Shown piece by piece: positions 54,990 through 64,000 of a DNA stretch of 64,000 nt (within the stretch, counting starts at the first letter, position 1; every line of letters starts with the position of its first letter). The position numbers and the translations under genes were made by a program. Source of the DNA: Eurosta solidaginis (lineage: Eukaryota > Arthropoda > Insecta > Diptera > Tephritidae); the NCBI RefSeq assembly GCF_040869045.1, contig NC_090320.1, positions 240,002,978-240,066,977 on the forward strand, written 5' to 3'. The notes beneath the pieces are model-generated. The model ran no database searches. It saw nothing but the letters and a program-made list of their open reading frames with translations, and was not told the DNA's origin.

Positions 54990-56790
54990 AGGAAGAAAAA
55001 AGCAGAAGCAGAAAGGCGTGAGTGCGAGGAGCTTGAGCGCTAGCCACCAGGAATAACGCCTGAAAATTCTACCAAAAAATACGGCGACAGACGGAAGGTT
55101 TTAAGACCGGGGCAAACTCCTGTAGGAATGAAAACGGCGACCTTGTAACTGATGTCCAGAGAGTGCTTAGATTATGGAGGGATCACTTCTCTGCTCTTCT
55201 AAATGGAGGCAGCAATTCACCGCGCAGAGATGAAGAACCCGAACCCGCAATCGATGATGATGGAATATATGTCCCCCGCCCGATTATGATGAAGTTAGAA
55301 TAGCAATAACCATATTGAAAAACAATAAAGCTGTGGGCGCTGATGGATTGCCTGCGGAGCTATTCAAGTTCGGCGGCGAGGAGTTGGTAAGGCGCATGCA
55401 GCAGCTTCTTAGCAAAATATGGGCGGACGAAAGCATGCCCGACGGTTGGAATCTAAGTGTTCTTTGCCCAGTCCACAAGAAGGGAGATACTGCAAAATGT
55501 ACCAACTATCGTGGAATCAGCCTTCTTAATATCGAATATAAGGTCCTTTCAAGTGTATTGTGCGAAAGATTGAAACCCACCGTGAACCGGCTGATTGGAC
55601 CTTATCAGTGCGGCTTCAGACCTGGTAAATCTACCATCGACCAGATTTTCGCAATGCGCCAAATCTTGGAAAAAACCCGTGAAAAGAGAATCGACACACA
55701 TCACCTCTTCGTCGACTTTAAAGCCGCCTTCGACAACACGAAAAGGAGCTGCCTATATGCCGCTATGTCTGAATTTGGTTTCCCCGCAAAACTTATACGG
55801 CTGTGCAAAATGACGTTGAGCAACACCATCAGCTCAGTCAGAATTGGTAAGGACCTCTCCGAGCTGTTCGAAACTAAACGAGGTTTCAGACAGGGTGACC
55901 CCCCATCGTGCGATTTCTTTAATTTGATGCTGGAGAAAATTATACTAGCTGCAGAACTTAACCGCACTGGAACAATATACTATAAAACCGTGCAATTACT
56001 GGCATATGCTGATGACATTGATATCATCGGCCTAAACACCCGCGCTGTTAGTTCTGCTTACTCCAAACTGGAAAAAGAAGCGGTAAAGGTGGGTTTGATG
56101 GTGAATGAGGACAAGACGAAGTACCTGCTGTCATCGAGCAAAGAGTCAGCGCATATGCACCTTGGCAACCACGCTACTGTTGGCAGCCATAATTTCGAAA
56201 TAGTAAAAGACTTCGTTTATTTGGGAACCAGCATCCACACTAGCAACAACATCAGCACTGAAATCCAGCGAAGAATCAATCTTGCCAATAAATGCTACTT
56301 TGGACTAGGTAGGCAATTGAAAAGTAAAGTCCTCTCTCGGCGAACGAAAATCATACTCTACAAGTCACTTATCGTACCCGTCCTGCTATATGGGGCAGAA
56401 GCATGGCCATGACAACAGCAGATGAAGCGGTTTTGGGAGTGTTCGAGAGAAAAGTTCTTCGAAAGATTTATGGACTTCTACGCGTTGGCGATGGCGAGTA
56501 CCGAAGAAGATTTAATGATGAGCTGTACGAGCTATACGCAGACATCAACATAGTCCAGCGAATTAAAACGCAGCGGCTGCGCTGGCTAGGCCATTTTATG
56601 CGAATGAAAGATGATGCTCCGGCCAAGAAAGTGTTTCTATCGGAACTCGCCTATGGAAGCAGAGGTAGAGGGCGGCCCCCACTCCGTTGGAAGGACCAGG
56701 TGGAAAACGATTTAAACTCCCTTGCTGTGACCAATTGGCGCCGGTTGGCGGAGCGAAGGAGCGACCAAGCGCCAATTAAGTAAGTAAGTA
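54990..56790 (+). mobile_element. RTE-like LINE, 5'-truncated, 1.8 kb
   Basis: Flanked by the 11-bp duplication agctatcgttc (54,979-54,989; 56,791-56,801). It lacks the endonuclease, starts in the linker before the reverse transcriptase, and ends a few bases after the last stop in (taag)n, a short simple-repeat tail as in RTE elements. Other copies: 245-745, 2,426-2,525, 31,510-32,738. Confidence 0.85.
55315..56783 (+). pseudogene. RTE-like reverse transcriptase, one frameshift
   Basis: Frame 1 (55,315-56,412; opens at a TTG, no true start because the element is truncated) carries the reverse transcriptase. 'KCTNYRGISLLN' is at residues 61-72, 'FVDFKAAFD' at 132-140 (catalytic D134), 'GFRQGDPPSCDFF' near 190, and YADD at 231-234 (catalytic D233, D234). 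Frame 2 (56,403-56,783) holds the C-terminal region 'RLRWLGHFMRMKDDAPAKK'. The frames join at a single-base loss near 56,407: the 32.46-kb copy reads 'gcatggaccatga' where this one reads 'gcatggccatga'. All three catalytic aspartates survive. Upstream (54,990-55,314) the linker is coding-like but has indels. Confidence 0.85.
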
Positions 56791-57095
56791 AGCTATCGTT
56801 CGAATCTCTGAACTGTCGAATAAATAACTCCAATATTCAGTATGGCAAAATGGTCGTTATTAAGACTTCTTTGGGAGTAGTACAATAATCACGTACTTCG
56901 CTAAAGCGTCTTAAAATCAAACTGATTCGTTATTCCTCAGCTTGCGCTGCTTTTATATCCTCTGTTGCCTCGTTCGCATATTTCTCATAAAGTCTAGACT
57001 TTTCACGAACATGCCTTCTGGAACAGTTGTATCTCATACTTGGTTATTAAGCTATATGCGTGTGTGTGTGCGTGTACGAACTTCTGCTCTTAGAT

Positions 57096-57456
57096 CAGAC
57101 GTCGGCAAGTGGTGAAACAATTGTTCGCTCTCTACTCATACGTATTCTTATTCTCTTTAGTTTGGTAGTCGCTGAGCATTTGGTGAAGTAATAACGATTG
57201 TGTGCGCCTCTCGCACTGTTGACGAATGTTGCCCATATGTATGTATATTAGGAATACATATTTTGTAAATATAAATATGTGTTACGGGGTGTATATTCTG
57301 AAAAAAAAAAGTATCTTAGGATAAACTATTATTTTACTTAGTAGAATTAGCAAAATTGAAAATTGCAAAAAAAAAAAAAAAAACCATGCACTAAACGATG
57401 TGCACGATCATCGCGCTCCCACTAACACATCTGCATTTTAATTTTGCCGACGTCTG
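57096..57456. mobile_element. hAT MITE, 361 bp, inside the LTR
   Basis: Terminal inverted repeat cagacgtcggcaa / ttgccgacgtctg, with the exact 8-bp duplication tcttagat on both sides (57,088-57,095; 57,457-57,464). Contains A-runs and no coding frame. A different family from the 45.9-kb MITE. Confidence 0.85.
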
Positions 57457-57839
57457 TCTTAGATGATGATAACGTGATGTTTCTTTCTTCAACCTCTGGT
57501 TATGTGTATATGTGGCTGCTTGCTATGATGGGTTCATGTAAATAAGTGTGACTGCTTGCTTTAATGTATACATGTACATAAGTGTGGCTGCTTGCTTTAT
57601 TGTTGTTGTGCTAATATTCGCAACAATAGATTGAGTACTAACAACTTTCTATTTTAAAGACAAATTGTTATATTATTCCGTTATAAAAATTATGTAAACC
57701 CGGTTAAGATCTTAGATCCTCAATAGAGTTGAAAGGGTGGGCAAGGGCGCTCAAATGTCGAAAGATACGAAAATGCAACCGGGGTTTTCTAGTTGTCGAT
57801 CCGGTTCTAATAAGATCGTACAAACTGGCAGAAAACTTT

Positions 57840-58110
57840 GTTGTATTGACAATCAAGCGGTCATTGGGAGAAAAACTTGCAAAGCACAATAACTAGAAGT
57901 GTGTAAGGTTGCTAATAAGCACTTGGAAGAAGAAGGAACAGAGAAAAGCTTACAAAAATCATAGGGCCGCGGTCATATTGGAATAGGTGGTAACGAAAAA
58001 GCGGATAAAATGGAAAAGAAATCTATAGTTGCATATGATTGACCAAGTAGCAAAGTTGTGAGCCCAAGCGTAAGGCTGCAAAGAGTCAAAGATCATGTTA
58101 GATCAAATTC
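57840..58110 (+). mobile_element. LINE RNase H fragment
   Basis: The plus strand shows 'CIDNQAVI', then, after indels, 'GRGHIGIGGNEKADKMEKK', the last acidic block of retroelement RNase H. Closest in the window to 52,500-52,925. Badly damaged. Confidence 0.6.
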
Positions 58111-58834
58111 TCAGGTGTATAAGCCGCTAGTTGGGTAGGACCTAGGTAACTTCTGGTGCTTTTTTTTCAAGAAGGCGTGGCTATTTCATAACCATTTCGT
58201 ATGTTTCTTGAGGGTTTTTTTCAGTTTGATCCTCCGCCGAATAAACTTCTGGTAACTCTTTGGACACAATCAGTTTATGTTAAGTCTTCAAGGACTGACT
58301 AGTTTAACTTAACTTAAGGCAATCTGGAAGCCTTACTTTTTATTTACATAAAATCATACAAAGTAGTGGCATAGTATGACAGTTTTTAGATTGAGTACAT
58401 ATACATATATCTAACGGAAAATTGGTTTTATTCGGGAACCTCCTTTTTCATTTGGCAAATACTTATATCCGCAACCAGTAGGACGTTTTTCAAACGTATA
58501 TATTGATATTCATTCTCCTACTTTGACCGTTTAAGAAGAGTTCGCGTCCGCCCCGAACGGTTTTTGAGTCATTTGTTATAAAAACAGGGTGCAGTGACCG
58601 CCGATAAAAGGTTTGTGTTCGCTCAGTAGAGGTTTCGCAGTATATAACTGCCCGCGTGCGTCCAAGAGAGTGTCCACCTAACAGAGCGCAATTTGTTTTT
58701 AAACCTAAAATTTCGTGCCTGAAACTATGTCCGGCTAAGGGAGGTGCCCTTTTAATAGGTGTGTCCATTAGGAGGGATTTCTCTGTATATGTATTTCAGT
58801 ATACGTATGTGTATGCATGTATGTATGTATGTTA
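58111..58834. other. Stretch without a recognised feature
   Basis: The region around 58,490-58,768 has a 92-codon minus frame without a motif. Short 'gtatgtat' runs precede the foldback. Confidence 0.3.
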
Positions 58835-59312
58835 GACTGGGTCGATTTATTAACCGATATCGCGCCCTCGATTTTTCGATAGGATTTGGGGTCAGGAAAA
58901 AAAAGTTCCACGACGCATACCCAAAAAAATAATTTTCGAGCCTGCGAAATTTCATTTTTTTTTTACTTTTTTCGACTTTGAGTTTTAAGGTTTTTTTCAT
59001 GACCTACTAAAAAAAATTTCATTAGATTGTAAAATTTTCACATATACCCTGTCCGACCCAAAAATGTACGCTAAAAACGTTGGCGATAACAGTTTTTTGA
59101 AACAAAAAAATATATGAAATTTTTTTTAGTAGGTCATGAAAAAAATCTTAAAAATCAAAGTCGAAAAAAGTCTAAAAAATGAAATTTCGCAGGCTCGAAA
59201 ATTATTTTTTTGGGTATGCGTAGTGGAAATTTTTTTCTCCTGAGCCCAAATCCTATCGACAAGTTGATGGCGCGATATTGGTTAACTTTCGTCCATACAA
59301 ATCGACCCACCC
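58835..59312. mobile_element. Long-hairpin MITE, 478 bp, TA target
   Basis: The whole element is nearly one inverted repeat of two arms of about 200 bp: 'ctgggtcgattt' pairs with 'aaatcgacccac', and both arms share 'cctatcga..', 'cgcatacccaaaaaaataat', 'cgagcctgcgaaatttcatt' and 'tcatgacctactaaaaaaaa'. TA flanks both ends (58,833-58,834; 59,313-59,314). The single strand would fold into a hairpin of about 200 bp. Confidence 0.8.
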
Positions 59313-59785
59313 TAATGTACGTGCTTGTATGTTGTCTTGCGTAATATGGAAAACGCTAAATTATTGTTATTTCTCTTTTTCATTAAGCCTTGCTGATTTG
59401 TTTCCCCCTTATGTTGTTTTTGTTTTTATAGTACTTGATGTTTTCCGAATGTATTTAGTTACTTTTATTTTGTGTTATTGTAGCATTTATTTAGAAGACA
59501 TTCCAAAGTGGGCGGTGGTACGCGTCATATTAGGAAAAGTTTAACTTCGTTATATCTCCGAAATTGTTTGAAGCGGCTATACAATGTATGATACATACAT
59601 ATATTTTACATATGAGAAAATTGGTAAGGTAAAGGGAGTGGCAGTAAACGGTAGGGGGAGTGATATCTTTTTTAAACGGTTTTATTTAGCCGGCACGAAC
59701 CTTGTAATTAAAATTTAAGTAGCTTCCCGATAAGCTACAAGCTTGAAACTTGGAATATAGTTCAGAACCCGATGACAATGCAATA

Positions 59786-60000
59786 ATCGCCGCTAGGTGG
59801 CGCAAGGATCGAGATATTCAAAAAAGTCGTATTTGTGGTCCGAGTTCGCTCATATTTGGAACACATAATACATACAAGAATAGAAAGAGACCTATAAAAA
59901 AATCGCCGCTAGGTGGCGCAAGGATCGAGATATTAAAAAAATCGTATTTGTTGTCCGATTTGGCTCATATTTGGAACAAATACATATTACATATAGTCCG
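59786..60000. repeat. Two tandem copies of a 116-bp repeat
   Basis: 'atcgccgctaggtggcgcaa' starts at 59,786 and 59,902. Both are followed by 'ggatcgagatatt', 'tcgtatttg', 'gtccga' and 'ctcatatttggaac'. The core cgcc-gctaggt-ggcg is a small palindrome. Confidence 0.75.
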
Positions 60001-61809
60001 GTAGAAGGGACATCAAAATATTTTGGAGTTCGAGGAGGGAGAAGCATACGTGGCGCAGAGTCGAGTAAAGCATTTGGAATGTATTGAGGACTTAGATTTT
60101 AGCAAATTATCTGGAAAGAGTCCTTGTAATAATGAGTGACTAAATGAACTAAGTAGAATAAGAAATAATAGGCGATTAAATAAAGACTAAAAACTTGAAA
60201 ATAAAATAATAAAAAAAATTTTTTTAGTTAAACGGTTTTATTGAAAACAATACTTACATGAAGTAATAATAACACTAAAAGCTAAAAAATAATTAGGTAG
60301 GTCCTAGGTAATAGTCATCACACTCCCCATCAATCTAGGTCGTAGATCAGACAAGCAAATAAAAGCTTAAGTGCAGAAAATTGCACAGGCTATGGAAGGT
60401 TATGTTCTCGTAAGTAGTCATTCAAAGGAAGCAGGCAGTCCTACATGAAGAGAGGAGTTAATGAAGGCTTAAGCCTTTCCCTTTCTCCAATTTAACCTCC
60501 ATTAATGGGTGCTTATCCGCTTAGGCTGTTTTGGCTGTTACAAGTAAGGCTAGCTATCTTGACCTCCTCCATCTGCCCACCGTTTTGGTAGTTGGCTCCT
60601 TCTTCTTCTTATTGTAGCGATACGTCCTCGACGGGATGGTCCTTTGCCGAATATTAATCCGGCACTCTTCGGAAAATAGAACCAATAAAGTACTACCCCG
60701 ACCATCGCGGTAACAATTTGATATAATCACGTTTAACCTATTGGTGATTCAACCCGCTCTCTCCGTAAGCAGCTTGGGATAGCCAGAGCCGCGCCTGCTA
60801 AATTAACAGTATTTGCGGTTAGATGAGGTTGGGAATTTGGATAGAGAAGCTATAAATTGCGTTGACAACTGCTTAAAGGGTTGAGCCACACAACTCCTAA
60901 AATTTGAGCATAAGTGTCTTGTTTCATTTGCATAGTATCATCTAGCCAGAGAAGACTTTCAGTGCACTGGGTTAATATCTGCTTAAAGCTCACACAGCTT
61001 ATCGTTCATCCTCCATTCATAACAGCCTTTGGCATCACGGGAAGGACCACACAAACAGGGGCAACTGTATTAGAAGCAGTCTGTGTCTGATGGGATGAGC
61101 TTAATCTGTGCACATAAGAATAAAACAGGGGCAGTACCTCCTCACATCAGTGGTTTGTTCCGGACAAAAAGTGCCTTCTACAAAACGAAGAGATAACTAA
61201 CCACTTAACCTAGCCTAACCAACTATATGGGGAAAATTTCTATGGATCGTTCAGTGAAGAAAGAACACAGAGCTACAAAAACAGTGTATTCGAATCTTCT
61301 AAGAATTTTTGTTCATGGGTCATACATATATTTATACAAGACGAAGTCATTCAAAATTTATTTGTACATATGTCGTGGAATTACTTGGTCATTGTGGGCT
61401 GGTGACAGCTAATCGGTAAATATAGGGCATATGCGGTAGATACGTATGTATGTGCATTCTTATACATATTCGTCCATAACCATGTATACGTGTGTGTTCT
61501 TGTATGCCTTTATGTAAGTATGAGTATTACACGGAAACCCACTAAACTTGGAAAATTGACGTGCTGGGCCGCAGGGCGCCAAAACACCGATGATAGGTGG
61601 TTTGTGCTGGTGTTTTCGTTGTTTTTTTTTTTTGTCATTGTCATGAACGACGGCCTCTTGACAAATAATGCAAATAAATACTTTTTCTAACTTACTATAA
61701 ACAACTAAAAATATTAATGTTTGCGCGCTAGAAAAATATAGTGGTTTTTAAAAAGTTAAAAATAAAAAGAGACAAAGTAAAAAAAAAAATAAAATAAAAA
61801 GATGATAAA
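60001..61809. other. Unclassified stretch
   Basis: 'aaacggttttatt' occurs at about 59,687 and 60,230, which may mark the ends of an old repeat. 60,440-61,200 is less AT-rich and may hold degenerate LINE sequence, but no frame with a motif could be followed. Frames at 61,227 and 61,490 lack motifs. Confidence 0.35.
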
Positions 61810-64000
61810 ACAAGTAAGGAAAGTTAAGTTCGGGTGTAACCGAACATTACATACTCAGTTGAGAGCTATGGTGACAACATACGGGAAAATAACCATGTAG
61901 GAAAATGAACCGAGGGAAACCGTGGAATGTGTTTGTATGACATGTGTATCAAATGAAAGACATTAAAGAGTATTTTATGAGGGAGTGAGCCATAGTTCTA
62001 TAGGTGGACGCCATTTAGGGATATCGCCATAAAGGTGGATCAGGGTTGACTCTAGAATATGTTTGTACAATATGGGTATCAAAAGAAAGGTGTTAATGAG
62101 TGTTTTAAAAGGGAGTAATCCTTAGTTCCATAGGTGGACGCCGTTTCGAGATATCGCCATAAAGGTGGACCAGGGGTGACCCTAGAATTTGTTTGTACAA
62201 TATGGGTATCAAAAGAAAGGTGTTAATGAGTATTTTAAAAGGGAGTAATCCTTAGTTCCATAGGTGGACGCCGTTTCGAGATATCGCCATAAAGGTGGAC
62301 CAGGGGTGACTCTAGAATGTGTTTGTACAATATGGGTATCAAATTAAAGGTATTAATGAGGGTTTTAAAAGGGAGTGGTGGTTGTTGTATAGGTGGTCGC
62401 CTTTTCGAGATATCGCCATAAAGGTGGACCAGGGGTGACCCTAGAATTTGTTTGTACAATATGGGTATCGAAAGAAAGGTGTTAATGAGTATTTTAAAAC
62501 GGAGTAATCCTTAGTTCCATAGGTGGACGCCGTTTCGAGATATCGCCATAAAGGTGGACCAGGGGTGACCCTAGAATTTGTTTGTACAATATGGGTATCA
62601 AAAGAAAGGTGTTAATGAGTATTTTAAAAGGGAGTGGGCCTTAGTTCTATAGGTGGACGCCGTTTCGAAATATCGCCATAAAGGTGGACCAGGGGTGACT
62701 CTAGAATGTGTTTGTACAATATGGGTATCAAATTAAAGGTATTAATGAGGGTTTTAAAAGGGAGTGGTGGTTGTTGTATAGGTGGTCGCCTTTTCGAGAT
62801 ATCGCCATAAAGGTGGACCAGGGGTGACCCTAGAATTTGTTTGTACAATATGGGTATCAAAAGAAAGGTGTTAATGAGTATTTTAAAAGGGAGTAATCCT
62901 TAGTTCCATAGGTGGACGCCGTTTCGAGATATCGCCATAAAGGTGGACCAGGGGTGACCCTAGAATTTGTTTGTACAATATGGGTATCAAAAGAAAGGTG
63001 TTAATGAGTGTTTTAAAAGGGAGTAATCCTTAGTTCCATAGGTGGACGCCGTTTCGAGATATCGCCATAAAGGTGGACCAGGGGTGACCATAGAATTTGT
63101 TTGTACAATATGGGTATCAAAAGAAAGGTGTTAATGAGTATTTTAAAAGGGAGTAATCCTTAGTTCCATAGGTGGACGCCGTTTCGAGATATCGCCATAA
63201 AGGTGGACCAGGGGTGACCCTAGAATTTGTTTGTACAATATGGACATCAAACGAAAGGTGTTAATGAGTATTTTAAAAGGGAGTGGGCCTTAATTCTATA
63301 GGTGGACGCCGTTTCGAAATATCGCCACAAAGGTGTACCAGGGGTGACTCTAGGATGTGATTGTATGATATGGGTATCAAATTAACGGTATTAATTAGGG
63401 TTTTAAAAGGGAGTGGTGGTTGTTGTATAGGTGGTCGCATTTTCAAGATATCGCCATAAAGGTGGACCAGGGGTGACCCTAGACTTTGTACGATATGGGT
63501 ATCAAATGAAAGATGTTAATGAGTATTTTAAAAGGGAGTAAACCTTAGTTCCATTGGTGGACGCCGTTTCGAGATATCGCCATAAAGGTGGAGCAGGGGT
63601 GACCCTAGAATTTGTTTGTACAATATGGGTATCAAAAGAAAGGTGTTAATGAGTAGTTTAAAAGGGAGTAATCCTTAGTTCCATAGGTGGACGTCGTTTC
63701 GAGATATCGCCATAAAGGTGAACCAGGGGTGACCCTAGAATTTGTTTGTACAATATGGGTATCAAAAGAAAGGTGTTAATGAGTATTTTAAAAGGGAGTA
63801 ATCCTTAGTTCCATAGGTGGACGCCGTGTCGAGATATCGCCATAAAGGTGGAGCAGGGGTGACCCTAGAATTTGTTTGTACAATATGGGTATCAAAAGAA
63901 AGGTGTTAATGAGTATTTTAAAAAGGAGTGGGCCTTAATTCTATAGGTGGACGCCGTTTCGAAATATCGCCATAAAGGTGGACCAGGGGTGACTTTAGAA
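61810..64000 (-). mobile_element. DINE/Helentron-like element with expanded 130-bp array (runs off the window)
   Basis: The 3' end is at 61,810 ('acaagtaagga') with the hairpin gttcgg-gtgtaa-ccgaac at 61,828-61,845, the same family as the 3' part at 10,881-12,140. From about 61,900 a tandem repeat runs to the window end. Confidence 0.8.
61900..64000. repeat. 130-bp tandem repeat array, at least 16 units
   Basis: The anchor 'aaaggtgga' lies at 62031, 62161, 62291, 62420, 62550, 62680, 62809, 62939, 63069, 63199, 63329, 63458, 63584, 63714, 63844 and 63974, with spacing 129-130 except one of 126. A variant unit ('gagtggtggttgttgtatag') appears at about 62,380, 62,767 and 63,416, three and five units apart. 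Frames of 74-78 codons on the minus strand span about two units and are not genes. Confidence 0.9.

Larger units (their letters stand above)
54937..57625 (-). mobile_element. Solo LTR split by a LINE and a hAT MITE
   Basis: LTR sequence occupies 54,937-54,989 and 56,802-57,625. Outer ends are tgtaacg (complement of the 3' end) and ..cgcaaca (complement of TGTTGCG), with the duplication atag at 54,933-54,936 and 57,626-57,629. Removing the LINE (with one target copy) and the MITE (with one target copy) leaves about 508 bp, near the 482-589 bp of its relatives. Aligned end to end with 53,000-53,588. Confidence 0.85.

Noticed and set aside
62235..62860. Minus-strand 74-78-codon frames with repeated peptide blocks
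   Set aside because: They are read-through of the 130-bp repeat across about two units. The unit is not a multiple of three and the frame soon closes.
61900..64000. CRISPR-like array
   Set aside because: Units are contiguous 130-bp tandem repeats with no unique spacers, in a eukaryotic setting.

Overview
This is a eukaryotic, AT-rich, repeat-dense window, almost certainly from a higher fly and probably a tephritid fruit fly. The reasons are short introns, one spliced animal gene, RTE- and jockey-like LINEs, DINE-1/Helentron-like elements with subterminal hairpins, and hAT, Transib-like, Harbinger and TA-target MITEs. There is no bacterial gene organisation. Nearly all of the short open frames are chance frames inside repeats.

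The one gene I can reconstruct lies on the minus strand at 34,079-41,109. Nine coding exons join with valid GT/AG sites into a 1,536-nt frame (511 residues) that matches TBC1D19, a TBC (Rab-GAP-fold) protein. A perfect RFX X-box consensus lies about 260 bp upstream of its ATG and a poly(A) signal about 150 bp after its stop. Introns 1, 4 and 7 hold solo LTRs and other repeats.

Layout. 0-2.9 kb: LINE remnants and old repeats. 2.68-12.14 kb: a DINE/Helentron-like element split by a 7.9-kb higher-order array of a second such family (1.42-kb units, each built from 152-bp sub-repeats). 13.7-17.5 kb: a second, nearly identical, shorter array. 17.5-31 kb: foldbacks, MITEs, two Harbinger elements (one with a spliced short transposase frame), TA-flanked elements and AT-rich filler. 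31.5-32.7 kb: a degenerate RTE LINE. 33.9-41.4 kb: the TBC1D19-like gene. 43 kb: a Transib-like element with CACAGTG ends. 44.9-48.5 kb: a recent 1.83-kb tandem duplication. 49.5-51.8 kb: a jockey-like LINE interrupted by another LINE and by a tRNA-derived SINE, each with target-site duplications. 53-57.6 kb: two solo LTRs, one interrupted by an RTE LINE and a hAT MITE. 58.8-60 kb: a long hairpin MITE and a small duplication. 61.8-64 kb: a minus-strand DINE-like element with an expanded 130-bp array running off the window.

The most informative content is the insertion history, readable from target-site duplications, and the conversion of Helentron-like elements into satellite-like arrays at two unit lengths (152 bp within 1.42 kb, and 130 bp). 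Family names were assigned by eye from motifs and memory; no search was run.
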